From: an uncultured Lachnospiraceae bacterium
GTDB taxonomy: Bacteria; Bacillota; Clostridia; Lachnospirales; Lachnospiraceae
Assembly: GCA_946534145.1 (NCBI GenBank)
Contig: CAMNCH010000014.1
Coordinates: 1-32,228, forward strand
DNA length: 32,228 bases
Direction of reading: 5' to 3'
The first letter of the stretch is position 1; each line of letters begins with the position of its first letter. A program made the translations under genes and the position numbers. Below the pieces are notes generated by a model. That model made no database searches. It had not been told where the DNA came from and was given only the letters and a program-made list of their open reading frames with translations. Below are positions 1-8,389 of this stretch, piece by piece.

Positions 1-354
1 TACAGCAAAACCGCCTTCTTCTTCGGAATACTGAACAGACTCATCAAAGTTTCTTCTTAAGTATCCGGTGTTCTCGGCAACGGTAAGAATGGTGGACCCG
101 ATAAATTCATAACGCTTGTTGTTTGCCATCTGATAGGCATAATCAAGATATGAATTGTACAGTCTGTCCTCCGCTCTTTGAAAGCTCTTAACCACTTTGT
201 CATAAATGCTTCCGTAATGGCACTGAGTCTCATACGCAGTCTTTCCCGTATACGCATATGCCTTAACGGTTCCGAGTCCGGATGCCAGCATTGTAAGCAA
301 AAGTGCCAAAGCAGTTACGGTTCTTAACATGTGATTCTTTTTGTTAGTTTTCAT
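1..354 (-). CDS. secreted protein, N-terminal part (runs off left edge)
   Basis: The gene begins with ATG at 352-354 and reads to the left edge in one open frame of 118 codons, so only its N-terminus is visible. A GAGGAGGG ribosome site lies at 361-367, seven bases before the start. The first residues are MKTNKKNHMLRTV, followed by a hydrophobic stretch (ALALLLTMLASGLG) and VKAYA, a typical signal peptide with likely cleavage near residue 34. The mature part is polar and rich in Tyr, Asn and Arg and looks helical. I recognise no family from this fragment. Export through Sec is inferred from the signal peptide; no lipobox cysteine is seen. Confidence 0.75.
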   Translation of the reverse strand, partial: MKTNKKNHMLRTVTALALLLTMLASGLGTVKAYAYTGKTAYETQCHYGSIYDKVVKSFQRAEDRLYNSYLDYAYQMANNKRYEFIGSTILTVAENTGYLRRNFDESVQYSEEEGGFAV

Positions 355-462
355 TTTTACCCTCCTCATAAAATGAATGTTTTATGCTGAATTCATTGTA
401 ATATGCGGGGTAATCGATTCTGTAATCTGCGTTTTACCGGGTTTTAAGCAAAAGAAAAGACC

Positions 463-484
463 CTTATGCACCCACGTGCATAAG
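463..484 (-). terminator. intrinsic terminator after the 514-1287 lipoprotein gene
   Basis: A perfect 9-bp stem (CTTATGCAC with GTGCATAAG) closes a 4-base loop. On the minus strand it is followed by GTCTTTTCTTTT. It lies about 30 bases past the stop codon of the lipoprotein gene. Confidence 0.85.
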
Positions 485-513
485 AGCCTTTCAATACCTG
501 TATTATTCGATTG

Positions 514-1287
514 TTATTCCATAACAACGCCGTCAGCGTCGAAGTACTTAACGGAATCTTCTTCAGAAACACCATAGTAGTATACGTTATTCTTAACATC
601 CTCAAAGAATACGGTTACATTGCCGTAGGTAAGAGCCTTCTCAGCGGGGTTAGATTCAAGTGCAAGAGCTGCATCACCCTCGGTCCAATTCTCGCTTACC
701 CAAACCTTTTTGGATAATACTTCTGCAAGAAGTGCTGCTACTGTTTCATTGTTACCTTCGCCTGCAAGCTTAACGATTGCTTCGCTCTCAGCGTGCATTA
801 AAGCATTGGTAAGAGCTTTCTTGGGAAGGGTCTTGATGTTGGATTTGGCTGCTGCTGCGCCCTCAAGGTCGCCTGCAAGGAACTTCTCAGCCATTTCCTT
901 GACTGCTGCGTAATCGGCTGTTCTGCCCATGCTGTCAAATAACTTGCCGCACTCTGAAAGAAGGCTTGCTGCCTTGTCATAATCGTAAGCTTCTTCGGCT
1001 GCGATTGCTTCTTTGTACTTGTTAATGGTCTCGATGTAGGAAGCTGCGTCCTTGTAATCAGCTACTGCTTCAAAAGCCTCAAGAGACTTGTCGGCATTAC
1101 CGATCTGTAAGGATTTAACTGCCTCGTTGTAAAGTGCTTCTTTTGCTTCGTCTACTTCTACGGAAGCTTCGGTAGATGCCTTACCGTTTGCGGAAACCTC
1201 ATCTGTCTTGCATGCTGCAAAAGAAGAGATTGCCAATGTTGCAAGAGCCAAAACCGCAACTCTTGCCATGAATGAATTCTTTCTCAT
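514..1287 (-). CDS. putative lipoprotein with TPR-like helical repeats
   Basis: A 257-residue protein with a basic N-terminus, a hydrophobic signal segment (about residues 8-24) and a cysteine in the context SSFAAC. This is an acceptable though weak lipobox, so lipid attachment is likely but not certain. Residues 50-190 are Ala/Glu/Lys-rich helices with TPR-like spacing (for example ALYNEAVKSL, then ALEAF-type and EEAYDYDKAASLL segments), which suggests a solenoid. The C-terminus is a short beta-like domain ending in YFDADGVVME. The ribosome site GAAAGGG lies about ten bases before the ATG. The gene is transcribed alone and ends at a strong terminator. I do not recognise a named family; a role as an extracytoplasmic scaffold is inference only. 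Confidence 0.7.
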   Translation of the reverse strand: MRKNSFMARVAVLALATLAISSFAACKTDEVSANGKASTEASVEVDEAKEALYNEAVKSLQIGNADKSLEAFEAVADYKDAASYIETINKYKEAIAAEEAYDYDKAASLLSECGKLFDSMGRTADYAAVKEMAEKFLAGDLEGAAAAKSNIKTLPKKALTNALMHAESEAIVKLAGEGNNETVAALLAEVLSKKVWVSENWTEGDAALALESNPAEKALTYGNVTVFFEDVKNNVYYYGVSEEDSVKYFDADGVVME

Positions 1288-1328
1288 ACTCTTTTCCCTT
1301 TCTTGTTGCGCTTAGCACAACAGTGGTT

Positions 1329-1371
1329 ATGATAGCACGATACAAAAAAACAGACTATCAAAAAATGATAG
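1329..1371 (-). promoter_or_regulatory. possible promoter and operator-like inverted repeat for the lipoprotein gene
   Basis: On the minus strand an extended -10 (TGC TATCAT, 1329-1337) lies about 42 bases before the ATG at 1287. The -35 region is poor. An inverted repeat CTATCA-AAAAA-TGATAG (1355-1371) covers the place where a -35 box would be, so it could be an operator. Both calls are tentative. Confidence 0.35.
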
Positions 1372-1434
1372 AAAAATGTTAAAATATCGCGTATAATTTT
1401 ATGGAAAAAAGCGCAAGAATTTTGATTTTCCCTA

Positions 1435-1463
1435 TTGACACCGGGGGTTGTTTAATTTATTAT
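1435..1463 (+). promoter_or_regulatory. rpsT promoter
   Basis: A perfect -35 TTGACA (1435-1440), a 17-bp spacer and a -10 TATTAT (1458-1463). This is a strong vegetative promoter about 90 bases upstream of the rpsT start, leaving a leader long enough for control by S20 protein. Confidence 0.85.
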
Positions 1464-1555
1464 ACTCTAGTATGTGTACGTTAAATCGTCCGTGTCCGGA
1501 GTAGCGTACCGAGTATATTAACCGTATTTTTGGATTAAAATGGAGGTGTATAGTC

Positions 1556-1819
1556 TTGGCTAACATCAAATCTGCAAAGAAGCGTATCTTAGTAAGCCAG
1601 GTGAGAGCTGAAAGAAATAAAGCTATCAAGTCCGGCGTTAAGACTGCGATCAAGAAGGTTTATGCTGCTGTTGACGCTAATGACCAGGCCGCTGCCAAAG
1701 AAGCACTTGTAAATGCTACTTCTGTTATGGATAAGGCTTGTGCCAAGGGTGTTTATCATAAGAACACCGTTGCGAGAAAGATTTCCCGCTTAAGCGCTAC
1801 TGTCAACAAGATGGCTTAA
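1556..1819 (+). CDS. rpsT: 30S ribosomal protein S20
   Basis: An 87-residue basic protein beginning MANIKSAKKRI and ending ISRLSATVNKMA, which matches bacterial S20 over its full usual length. S20 binds 16S rRNA early in assembly of the small subunit. The start codon is TTG at 1556-1558, fixed by GGAGGTG at 1542-1548 seven bases upstream and by homology of the first residues. A UUG start is also known for E. coli rpsT, where weak initiation takes part in autoregulation; the same may hold here. The gene is monocistronic, with its own promoter and a strong terminator. Identification is secure. Confidence 0.97.
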   Translation: MANIKSAKKRILVSQVRAERNKAIKSGVKTAIKKVYAAVDANDQAAAKEALVNATSVMDKACAKGVYHKNTVARKISRLSATVNKMA

Positions 1820-1846
1820 TCAGTCGCAATCATAAATATAAACATT

Positions 1847-1882
1847 AAACCCTTTCGTACCGTCATGCGAAAGGGTTTTTTA
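1847..1882 (+). terminator. rpsT terminator
   Basis: An 11-bp stem AAACCCTTTCG / CGAAAGGGTTT with a 10-base loop, followed by TTTTTTA. A classical rho-independent terminator 27 bases after the rpsT stop. Confidence 0.93.
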
Positions 1883-1896
1883 TTGACTGAATTATA

Positions 1897-1924
1897 AAGG
1901 GTATCGGACTAAACCGATACCCTT
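1897..1924 (-). terminator. terminator of the EAL/zinc-ribbon/TPM operon
   Basis: An 11-bp stem AAGGGTATCGG / CCGATACCCTT with a 6-base loop, ten bases beyond the stop of the TPM gene. The minus-strand tail is only moderately T-rich (TTTATAATT). It sits back to back with the rpsT terminator in this convergent gap. Confidence 0.7.
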
Positions 1925-1934
1925 CTTCTCTCTT

Positions 1935-2864
1935 CTATCTTGAGTGGCCTCCGCCGCCGTGGCTTCCGCCTCCTCCGGATGAATGATGGCCGCCGCCACC
2001 TCCGCCTCCTCCGCCGCTTCGGGACTCTGACGGGGGATTGTAATGTTTAACAACGTTCTTACGTAAAAACGTATCTCTGTTTACTTCAAAGCTTAATGAA
2101 TTGCCTATCAGGTAAGAGGATTCCGTAACCGTTTTTTTGCCTGCCTTGGACGACAGATGCGTAAGCAGGTATATGAGCGTGAAAATAACGGCCGCACCGA
2201 TTGTAATCTTAGAGCCTGTAAGCTTCATGCCTCCCATATCGAATCTGAAACAATCCACAAACTTTACGCAGGCCTTATAGTAATCCGTCTCCACATAATC
2301 GTAGAATACGTCGAGGGCGTAATCTATCATGGATTCGGAATATTTTCTTTCAACTTTACCGGTGGTGCACATCCAGGTATAAATCTTATTGGTCTCAGGC
2401 TCTCTGAAGAGATTGTCAACAAGCAGTACACCGTCGCCGGAATCGGGATTGCCGTCCATAATCTGAGGCTTGTCGTAACCGAATTTATTGTCCTCCCAGA
2501 ATTTGTCGGCGTACACCATAACGTATTTGTCGGGAGTAATGGTCATGTCGTATTTTGCCTTATATTCGGGAGCGTAATCCTTGAGGGATTCATTGAGAGT
2601 AACGATTACGATATCACAGGTGGTTTCCTTCTCGGCTTCGTGAATATAAGCCTCAAGCTTCTCTTCTTCATCATCCGTAAGCTGATCTGCGTAGTCAAAC
2701 ACACGCTTGTCGCCGTACACGCGCTCGGTATTGGGGCTGTCGTAATAGCCCTTGGCGTTTTTGGCGGTAATGAACCATCCTGCCAAAAGAAGTGCCACAA
2801 TAATGGTGGGTATTAAAAATACTCCTACAAACTGGGATAAATTAGAATTGTAATGTTTCTTCAT
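1935..2864 (-). CDS. TPM-domain (YgcG/Psb32-like) membrane protein with Gly/His-rich tail
   Basis: A 309-residue protein. Residues 13-34 form a first membrane segment (VGVFLIPTIIVALLLAGWF). Residues about 50-215 form a TPM-type domain, recognisable from VFDYADQLTDDEEEKLEAYI and from the strand CDIVIVTLNES. A second membrane helix lies at about 222-242 (ITIGAAVIFTLIYLL). The last 27 residues are almost only Gly, His and Ser, as in many YgcG-type proteins. With two helices both ends are predicted inside and the TPM domain outside. The family's biochemical role is poorly settled; a phosphatase fold is described for some plant and bacterial members. The start overlaps the stop of the zinc-ribbon gene by four bases (ATGA), so translation is probably coupled. 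Confidence 0.85.
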   Translation of the reverse strand: MKKHYNSNLSQFVGVFLIPTIIVALLLAGWFITAKNAKGYYDSPNTERVYGDKRVFDYADQLTDDEEEKLEAYIHEAEKETTCDIVIVTLNESLKDYAPEYKAKYDMTITPDKYVMVYADKFWEDNKFGYDKPQIMDGNPDSGDGVLLVDNLFREPETNKIYTWMCTTGKVERKYSESMIDYALDVFYDYVETDYYKACVKFVDCFRFDMGGMKLTGSKITIGAAVIFTLIYLLTHLSSKAGKKTVTESSYLIGNSLSFEVNRDTFLRKNVVKHYNPPSESRSGGGGGGGGGHHSSGGGGSHGGGGHSR

Positions 2865-3850
2865 CTAAACACCCCCGTAATTATGCCCAGTAAGCCTTCT
2901 ATTCCGCCGTAGAACAAAAGTCCCGAGAATATTGAGTATATTATTACCTTAAGTACGGAAACGGGGGTCTTACCGATGATTTTACCGGTCTGACCGTTTA
3001 CGTAGTAATTGTAGTCTTTGCCTCTGAAGTGATATTTGTATATCCATACAGGGAAAAGCGCATAGTCAATCTTTTGGTCTGTAAGGGTGGTCTTGTCTAC
3101 CAGCGTCTTCATGGAATTATAGCCGCTGATGGATTTCTTCATAAGAATTTCCGCACTGTCTGCCGCTTTCTTTTTGGCACGGTCTGCGAATTTGTCAGCC
3201 GTATCGTTGTAAATTTCGCCAAAGAAACCCGACAGGTACTTGGGGTCGAAACTCATTAAATCCGAGTAGTCGTAAGGCTCCATTAAATCCATGGTGTAAT
3301 CGTCCATTTCAAAAGAAGCATCCACGGGTATATTGTCAAAGCTTGCATGCATGACTCTTTCAACCGAGTAATAAGAGGTCTCCGTATAATCATAGTTACC
3401 GCTTGACCATCGCTTAACCTTGGTGCCCTCTCCCGAAAACTCCGACTCCGCCAGATAGTCGTATAAAAAGAAAGGCACATAAGCTCCCTTCATTCCTTCA
3501 AGACTCTTCTCGCTCAAAAAAGAAATCGGTGCAAAAAGACGCTTTTTAAATTCCTTGTCCATTGCGGCTACAGCCATGTCTTTGTCAAGTTTAAAGGGAA
3601 TAATGGAGTCCGGCTTGTATTCACCCTCCACTCTTTTGTTAAAAACAAGGAAATTTCCGCAGTAAGGACATTTGTCCGAACTCTTATACTCTCCCGGGTC
3701 CACCTCCGCACCGCAGGAAGCGCACACGGTAAGTGAATCATTGCCCGCTACGGTTTCGGTGTCTTCGCCCTCGCAGTAAGGGCAGTACATTTTTTGTCTG
3801 GCAGGGGCAAATATCATATTGCCGCCGCAGTTTTTACATTGAAAATTCAT
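2861..3850 (-). CDS. double zinc-ribbon membrane-associated protein
   Basis: A 329-residue protein. It opens with a zinc ribbon (FQCKNCGG, then MYCPYCEG) followed by a second ribbon (VCASCG, then KCPYCGN), giving eight metal-binding cysteines in the first 65 residues. The middle is a mixed alpha/beta region that ends in the motif YKYHFRGKDYNYYVNGQTG, which is common in bacterial proteins annotated as TFIIB-type zinc-ribbon proteins. The C-terminus has one or two hydrophobic helices (VIIYSIFSGLLFYGG and GLLGIITGVF). The ribosome site AGAGGACAG fits the ATG at 3850. It lies 16 bases after the EAL gene and overlaps the TPM gene, so the three form one operon. Its biochemical activity is unknown. 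Confidence 0.8.
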   Translation of the reverse strand: MNFQCKNCGGNMIFAPARQKMYCPYCEGEDTETVAGNDSLTVCASCGAEVDPGEYKSSDKCPYCGNFLVFNKRVEGEYKPDSIIPFKLDKDMAVAAMDKEFKKRLFAPISFLSEKSLEGMKGAYVPFFLYDYLAESEFSGEGTKVKRWSSGNYDYTETSYYSVERVMHASFDNIPVDASFEMDDYTMDLMEPYDYSDLMSFDPKYLSGFFGEIYNDTADKFADRAKKKAADSAEILMKKSISGYNSMKTLVDKTTLTDQKIDYALFPVWIYKYHFRGKDYNYYVNGQTGKIIGKTPVSVLKVIIYSIFSGLLFYGGIEGLLGIITGVFR

Positions 3851-3866
3851 TCTGTCCTCTTAACCT

Positions 3867-5759
3867 TTATAACCATTCCTGAATAAAATTAAGCACTCTG
3901 TCCTTGGGAAGAGGCTTGGAGAAATAATAGCCCTGTATAAACTCTGCATTTAACTTCTTAAAGGCCAGATACTTCTCCTCCGAGTCAACACCTTCCACCA
4001 CGATTTCCATGCCCAGTTTATGAAGCATCTCGATGGTGTATTCGGTGGCTATGCGTACCTTTTCGGATACGAAATAATTGTCTGTAATAAGCTTGTCAAT
4101 CTTAATAATCTTAACCGGCAGATTAACAACGTAAGTTAAATTGGAGTAACCCGAGCCGTAATCGTCCAAAGAAAAACTGCAGCCGTAATCAAGAAGCTCC
4201 CGCATGTTTTTGTCAATTGCCTTACCGGAACCGGTGGCAGTCTCGGTGATTTCAAAGTTAATCCTGTAAGGGGGTATCTGATATTCGCCCATAATATTCT
4301 TAAGGATTCGGGCCATATCGGTCTGCATGCACTGTACCACCGACAGATTGACCTCTATGTACTCTATACCGTACTCGTCCACATGCATTCTTTGGATAAA
4401 CTCACAGACCTTTCTGAATACGGCCTCACCGAGCTTAAGAATCATGCCGTTTTTCTCCGCATACTCAATAAATTCGGAGGGCATCACCACGGTACCCTTA
4501 TCGTCTCTTAAGCGAACCAGCGCTTCCATGGAACTGAAGCGACCTTCTTTGATATTGTAGATAGGCTGATAGTACACTTCTATGGAATCGTTGCGAAGGG
4601 CCCATTCAATTGCATGGCGGATGTCCATGCTTCTTTGTCTGACCGAAAGTTCCTCTTCATTGACCGTAAGAATGTCTCCGTTGGGACGTTTCATACTCTC
4701 GCCCGCAAAATAATGAACAACTTCCTCAAGGTCATCCACCGTCTTGAATTTAAGTGTATCCTCGATGTAGGACAAAGAAACACCTATTTCCATGGAGGCA
4801 TTCTCTATATTCCAGGGAAGTTCAAAACGCTTGATAATGTATTCCAGTGCTTTTTCCGAATCACCGGGCTTATCTAGGGCGATGCAGAAAAGATTGTCTT
4901 CAAGTCTGAAAAGTGTGGAATCGGGAATGTTGTCGGCAAACTTGGAAATGGCCAGAATAACGGTTTCAACGGCATGAGTGCCGAATACTTCGTTGACCAT
5001 ATTCATATCCCTTACAAGCAGGGAAATAAGAGCCTTTTTTTCTTTGTACTTAATATGCTCGGACATTATCATTTCAAAGCCCTTGCGATTAAATACGTTG
5101 GTGGCAAAGTCCAGATGATACTCGGGATTCTCAAGCTTGCAGTACATGTACATGCATCCGATGGCCATGGCAAGACTTACCACCAAAAGTTCATTGTTGA
5201 TAAACTGGATAAGTGCCGCAACGAGCCATGCTATCATCCAGAAATAGATGGCATAACGTCTCTTTGTGTTAATCTTCTCTCTCAAAAGAAGAATCATTAT
5301 AAAAGTGGAAATTATATACAAAGTGCAAAAAGCATAGGTAACCAGCACGGGAATTCCGTAGGTATAGATTGCATTGCCCTCGGCAAATATCTTAACGGGC
5401 GCAAGCAAAAGAACAATCAGCTCAACAGCAAGGGGAACTGCCGTGGCATTAATCCAGAACTGTTTGAAAGTGTAACGAATCTCGGCCACGGAAAACCAGG
5501 CGGCAAGACAAGCCACCGTGGTAATGGAAAGAAGATAGAATTTACATACTATCTGAGTAGCGGTCATTCCTATCACATCTCTGTAATTGATGGCAAAGAT
5601 GGAGGTTATGTCCAGAATAATGCTGACCACTACGCCAAAAAGCAGTTTGGTAAAAGCACGCTCCGCCGCAAAGTTAAGTCTCTTCTGGCCAAAGCACATG
5701 ACAGCCACAACTATTGCTATAGTCAATGCCGCAAACTGAAAATGAACATTCCAGACCAT
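3867..5759 (-). CDS. membrane cyclic-di-GMP phosphodiesterase (degenerate GGDEF + EAL)
   Basis: A 630-residue protein. Residues 1-210 hold about seven hydrophobic helices, a membrane sensor of 7TM type. Residues 215-355 are a GGDEF fold whose signature is replaced by RLEDNL (285-290), so it should not make cyclic di-GMP and may be regulatory. Residues 380-630 are an EAL domain with the catalytic set present: EAL 412-414, Asn471 in EVNLS, Glu503 in FEITET, Asp532-Asp533 in LDDYGSGYSN, Lys553 in IKIDK, Glu589 in VVEGVD and Gln609 in IQGYYFSKPL. I therefore expect active hydrolysis of cyclic di-GMP to pGpG. The ribosome site CGGAGGAA lies seven bases before the ATG. It heads the operon with the zinc-ribbon and TPM genes. 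Confidence 0.92.
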   Translation of the reverse strand: MVWNVHFQFAALTIAIVVAVMCFGQKRLNFAAERAFTKLLFGVVVSIILDITSIFAINYRDVIGMTATQIVCKFYLLSITTVACLAAWFSVAEIRYTFKQFWINATAVPLAVELIVLLLAPVKIFAEGNAIYTYGIPVLVTYAFCTLYIISTFIMILLLREKINTKRRYAIYFWMIAWLVAALIQFINNELLVVSLAMAIGCMYMYCKLENPEYHLDFATNVFNRKGFEMIMSEHIKYKEKKALISLLVRDMNMVNEVFGTHAVETVILAISKFADNIPDSTLFRLEDNLFCIALDKPGDSEKALEYIIKRFELPWNIENASMEIGVSLSYIEDTLKFKTVDDLEEVVHYFAGESMKRPNGDILTVNEEELSVRQRSMDIRHAIEWALRNDSIEVYYQPIYNIKEGRFSSMEALVRLRDDKGTVVMPSEFIEYAEKNGMILKLGEAVFRKVCEFIQRMHVDEYGIEYIEVNLSVVQCMQTDMARILKNIMGEYQIPPYRINFEITETATGSGKAIDKNMRELLDYGCSFSLDDYGSGYSNLTYVVNLPVKIIKIDKLITDNYFVSEKVRIATEYTIEMLHKLGMEIVVEGVDSEEKYLAFKKLNAEFIQGYYFSKPLPKDRVLNFIQEWL

Positions 5760-5812
5760 AAATTCCTCCGATAGGAAAACAAATATAATCCAATAATTTT
5801 ACACTATAGATA

Positions 5813-5841
5813 ATTATAACCCTTGTTTACATAAAAAACAA
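5813..5841 (-). promoter_or_regulatory. promoter of the EAL/zinc-ribbon/TPM operon
   Basis: Read on the minus strand: -35 TTGTTT (5836-5841), a 17-bp spacer and a perfect -10 TATAAT (5813-5818), about 50 bases before the ATG. Confidence 0.75.
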
Positions 5842-5876
5842 TCATAACCCTTTTTAAAGCCAAATAACACCGGTTA

Positions 5877-7106
5877 TCAGTCAATCACCACTGCCTGGGA
5901 ATAGAATTGTTTGTATCTCTTGATAAAGGCATCCATGTCATATTCTTTGATGCCTCGTAAGGGGTCCGATACTATTACCACATTTTTGCGGGTGTCGTAG
6001 CCTATAAGCACCATACAGTGAAGGTTTGTCTTCCAGACCAGATATTCTCCGTCCACTATCCATTCAAGGGAGAATACGGGCTCTGTGGCTATATTGGCGG
6101 CGCCCCATACTATTACAGGGTCTCCCTCTCTTACACGCAAAAGAAGATCTTTAAACGCCGCTCCCGTTAAATCGGTGGCCCTTAAGGGACTTCCCGCAGC
6201 CTCAAGGTATGAATCTGCGGCATCAACTATTACCGGGGCATAGCAGCCGAAAGAATTGGTCTTAAAGGGGTCTCCCACAAACTCTTTATAAAAGTTGGCG
6301 GCTCCTATCTCACCTTTTTTAAGATAGTCTCTGGCCAGGTCTTCTTTGGAAATGTTAAAGCCGAGATATTTTAGCACCGTGGCAAGGCTTGTTATTTCGC
6401 AGCCGTTTGGAAGGCTCGGATTCTGCCCGATGTAATGAACGTCAAGCTTCACCCGCTCCTCTTCCATGTCTATCTCTTCGGTTAAGGGCATATCTTCCCT
6501 GTTTCTTAAAAAGTTGGTACCGTTACCGTACAAAAGCTCTCCGTTCATGGTCACAAGCTGGTAACAGCAGTCTTCCGAGATACCTACCCGCAGGAACTCT
6601 TCCCAAAGGCCTGTGGTTTTAACGGGCGTTCCCTCAAAAGAAGGACTCGCGTAAAGCCCCGCCTCAGAAACCGCAAACACATAATCGGAGGTCTCCCTGA
6701 ACTCAATTCCTTCCACAACGGAGGGCACCGAAATTCCCACAGGCACTTCAATGTCCACAGGTTCCTCGTACTCTCCTCTTATTATGTTTCTTAGGGTAAA
6801 ACGAACATTTAAATTCTGAATTCGAACAGATTTTGAAAGATTCTCGACAATACGAACCGGAAGCTCTTCCATTGTTTTTTTTGCCTGATAATTGAAATAA
6901 GCGGTTTCGACCTGCCTGCGACCTTTGTCCCAGGTACGTGAAAAGAAAGCCCCCGTCTTACGGGCGCACTCGACTACGAAAGTTGCGGCCGTGGGTTTGT
7001 CTCCCCGATCCTTAACTTTCCCGCCTGCATAGATATATATGATTGCAAGAAGAATCAGAAGCGAAATACTGAAAAACAGTAATCTCCCCTTTTTACGATT
7101 TTCCAT
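5877..7106 (-). CDS. membrane-anchored C39-like cysteine peptidase with SH3-like domain
   Basis: A protein of about 409 residues. An N-terminal basic stretch (MENRKKGR) and one helix (LLFFSISLLILLAIIYIYAG) give a signal anchor. About 100 residues of linker follow, then an SH3-like segment (VFAVSEAGLYASPSFEG...). The C-terminal 190 residues resemble peptidase family C39-like (PF13529): the catalytic cysteine in NGCEITSL, the histidine in NLHCMVLIGYD and the aspartate in VIVSDPL are all in the expected order. It probably acts outside the cell on peptides or cell-wall proteins; the substrate is unknown. The start at 7106 has GGAG four bases upstream. An in-frame ATG at 7121 has no ribosome site, so I prefer the shorter form. 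It has its own promoter. Confidence 0.82.
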   Translation of the reverse strand: MENRKKGRLLFFSISLLILLAIIYIYAGGKVKDRGDKPTAATFVVECARKTGAFFSRTWDKGRRQVETAYFNYQAKKTMEELPVRIVENLSKSVRIQNLNVRFTLRNIIRGEYEEPVDIEVPVGISVPSVVEGIEFRETSDYVFAVSEAGLYASPSFEGTPVKTTGLWEEFLRVGISEDCCYQLVTMNGELLYGNGTNFLRNREDMPLTEEIDMEEERVKLDVHYIGQNPSLPNGCEITSLATVLKYLGFNISKEDLARDYLKKGEIGAANFYKEFVGDPFKTNSFGCYAPVIVDAADSYLEAAGSPLRATDLTGAAFKDLLLRVREGDPVIVWGAANIATEPVFSLEWIVDGEYLVWKTNLHCMVLIGYDTRKNVVIVSDPLRGIKEYDMDAFIKRYKQFYSQAVVID

Positions 7107-7144
7107 GGCGCTCCGAAGCATTTTTCATTATTTCTTACCGTTTT

Positions 7145-7173
7145 ATTTTACCGCGGGGAGGATAAAGAATCAA
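7145..7173 (-). promoter_or_regulatory. promoter of the C39-like peptidase gene
   Basis: Minus strand: -35 TTGATT (7168-7173), a 17-bp spacer and -10 TAAAAT (7145-7150), about 40 bases before the chosen start codon. Confidence 0.75.
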
Positions 7174-7186
7174 CTTTCGCGCACGT

Positions 7187-7213
7187 AAAAGCCCCATGCT
7201 TTCACATGAGGCT
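7187..7213 (-). terminator. terminator of the queuosine-precursor operon
   Basis: A 9-bp stem (AGCCTCATG / CATGGGGCT on the minus strand, one G-U pair) with a 6-base loop, then TTTT. It begins six bases after the queF stop codon. Confidence 0.85.
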
Positions 7214-7218
7214 CAATG

Positions 7219-7701
7219 CTATCTGTTATCAACTTTTTCGGGATTTAAATCGTGGTGAGAAAGTCTCTCCCATGCCACATCTTCCCATTTGGTGCCGGGC
7301 TTGCCGTAGTTGCAGTAAGGGTCGATGGAAATTCCTCCGCGAGGTAAAAACTTACCGGTAACCTCGATATATTTGGGGTCCATAAGTGCTATAAGGTCCT
7401 TCATAATCTTATTTACGCAGTCCTCGTGGAAATCTCCGTGATTTCTGTAGGAAAAAAGATAAAGCTTAAGCGACTTGCTCTCCACCATACGTTCGCCGGG
7501 AACGTAAGAAATGTAAATGGTGGCAAAGTCGGGCTGGCCGGTAATGGGGCAAAGACTGGTAAATTCCGGACAGTTAAACTTTACAAAATAATCGTTGTCG
7601 GGATGCTTGTTAACAAAAGTTTCAAGGAGTCCGGGGTTATAATCAAAATCATATTTGGTACCCTGACTTCCAAGCTTGGTTAATCCTTCTTTTTCTCTCA
7701 T
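7219..7701 (-). CDS. queF: NADPH-dependent 7-cyano-7-deazaguanine reductase
   Basis: A 160-residue protein of the short, single-domain (YkvM) QueF type. It reduces the nitrile of preQ0 to the amine of preQ1, the last free-base step before tRNA insertion. The catalytic pair is visible: Cys51 in [13 protein letters not shown] and Asp58 seven residues later, the same spacing as Cys55/Asp62 of B. subtilis QueF. The NADPH/substrate motif [14 protein letters not shown] and the following HGDFHED are complete. The ribosome site GGGAGGAA fits the ATG at 7701. It is the last gene of the queC-transporter-queF operon, two bases after the transporter stop. Confidence 0.97.
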   Translation of the reverse strand: MREKEGLTKLGSQGTKYDFDYNPGLLETFVNKHPDNDYFVKFNCPEFTSLCPITGQPDFATIYISYVPGERMVESKSLKLYLFSYRNHGDFHEDCVNKIMKDLIALMDPKYIEVTGKFLPRGGISIDPYCNYGKPGTKWEDVAWERLSHHDLNPEKVDNR

Positions 7702-7703
7702 CT

Positions 7704-8387
7704 TTATTCCTCCCTCGGTTTAATCTTACGCGCAATATAGATAAAAGGTGTGTCCGCAAGGGCCACGATTGCCTTGAATAAATATGTTGTCACGAGAATG
7801 CTTACAAATACGTTTGTGGAATAGGTGCCAAAGAAAGCAAGGAAGGCAAAAATCACCGTATCGATAAGCTGGCTGATTAAGGTGCTTCCGTTGTTTCTGA
7901 GCCAAAGCTTTGACTTGTTGTCGCCCGTTTTTTTCCAGATGAAATGATAAAGTACCACGTCAATGTTCTGACTGCAGATAAAGCCGACTAAGCTTGCGAT
8001 TGTAATCCTCGGTACAAGGCCGAATACCACCTTGAGGCTTTCGTTGATGTAGTCGTTGGCATTGGGTGTAAACAAAAGTATAAGCTGTGTGCCAAGGAGC
8101 CACAGAAGCATAACCGAGAAGCTGTACATTACGGCTTTGTGTGCTTCTTTTTTGCCGTATTTCTCGGACAGAATATCCGTTACCAGAAATGTTGATGCAT
8201 AAAGGACATTGCCGGCGGTTGTGGAAAGACCAAACAAATCAATGCACTTGCATACCGCAATGTTTCCAAGAAGCGTTCCGAAAATTGCAAACGCAAAAAG
8301 GCCGTTCTTGCCAAAGAACTTATAAAGCAAAAGAACGCTTCCCAAATAAATAAGTACTGTAATAATAAATATTAATTCGTTGGACAC
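7704..8387 (-). CDS. yhhQ: queuosine precursor transporter, YhhQ/VUT family
   Basis: A 227-residue polytopic membrane protein with about six helices. Family hallmarks are the segment [16 protein letters not shown] after the second or third helix and the late segments [16 protein letters not shown] and [13 protein letters not shown]. The VUT/YhhQ family (PF02592, TIGR00697) moves preQ0, preQ1 or queuine across the membrane. Its position between queC and queF, with two-base gaps on both sides, supports that role here. It implies salvage as well as synthesis of 7-deazaguanines. Which precursor is carried cannot be read from the sequence. Confidence 0.92.
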   Translation of the reverse strand: MSNELIFIITVLIYLGSVLLLYKFFGKNGLFAFAIFGTLLGNIAVCKCIDLFGLSTTAGNVLYASTFLVTDILSEKYGKKEAHKAVMYSFSVMLLWLLGTQLILLFTPNANDYINESLKVVFGLVPRITIASLVGFICSQNIDVVLYHFIWKKTGDNKSKLWLRNNGSTLISQLIDTVIFAFLAFFGTYSTNVFVSILVTTYLFKAIVALADTPFIYIARKIKPREE

Positions 8388-8389
8388 TG

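Noticed and set aside
1935..2040. Gly/His-rich tail of the TPM protein as a possible microcin or metallophore peptide
   Set aside because: Gly/Ser/His tails are normal in YgcG-type proteins, and no maturation gene is adjacent.
2157..2816. Long plus-strand frame of 219 codons opposite the TPM gene
   Set aside because: It is the antisense of a confidently identified gene and has no start signals.
4974..5774. Plus-strand frame of 266 codons opposite the EAL gene
   Set aside because: Antisense shadow of the membrane region of the EAL protein; composition rich in His, Lys and Gly without family features.
5821..5876. Terminator after the C39-like peptidase gene
   Set aside because: Only a 5-bp stem (ATAAC/GTTAT) without a proper T run; not strong enough to call.
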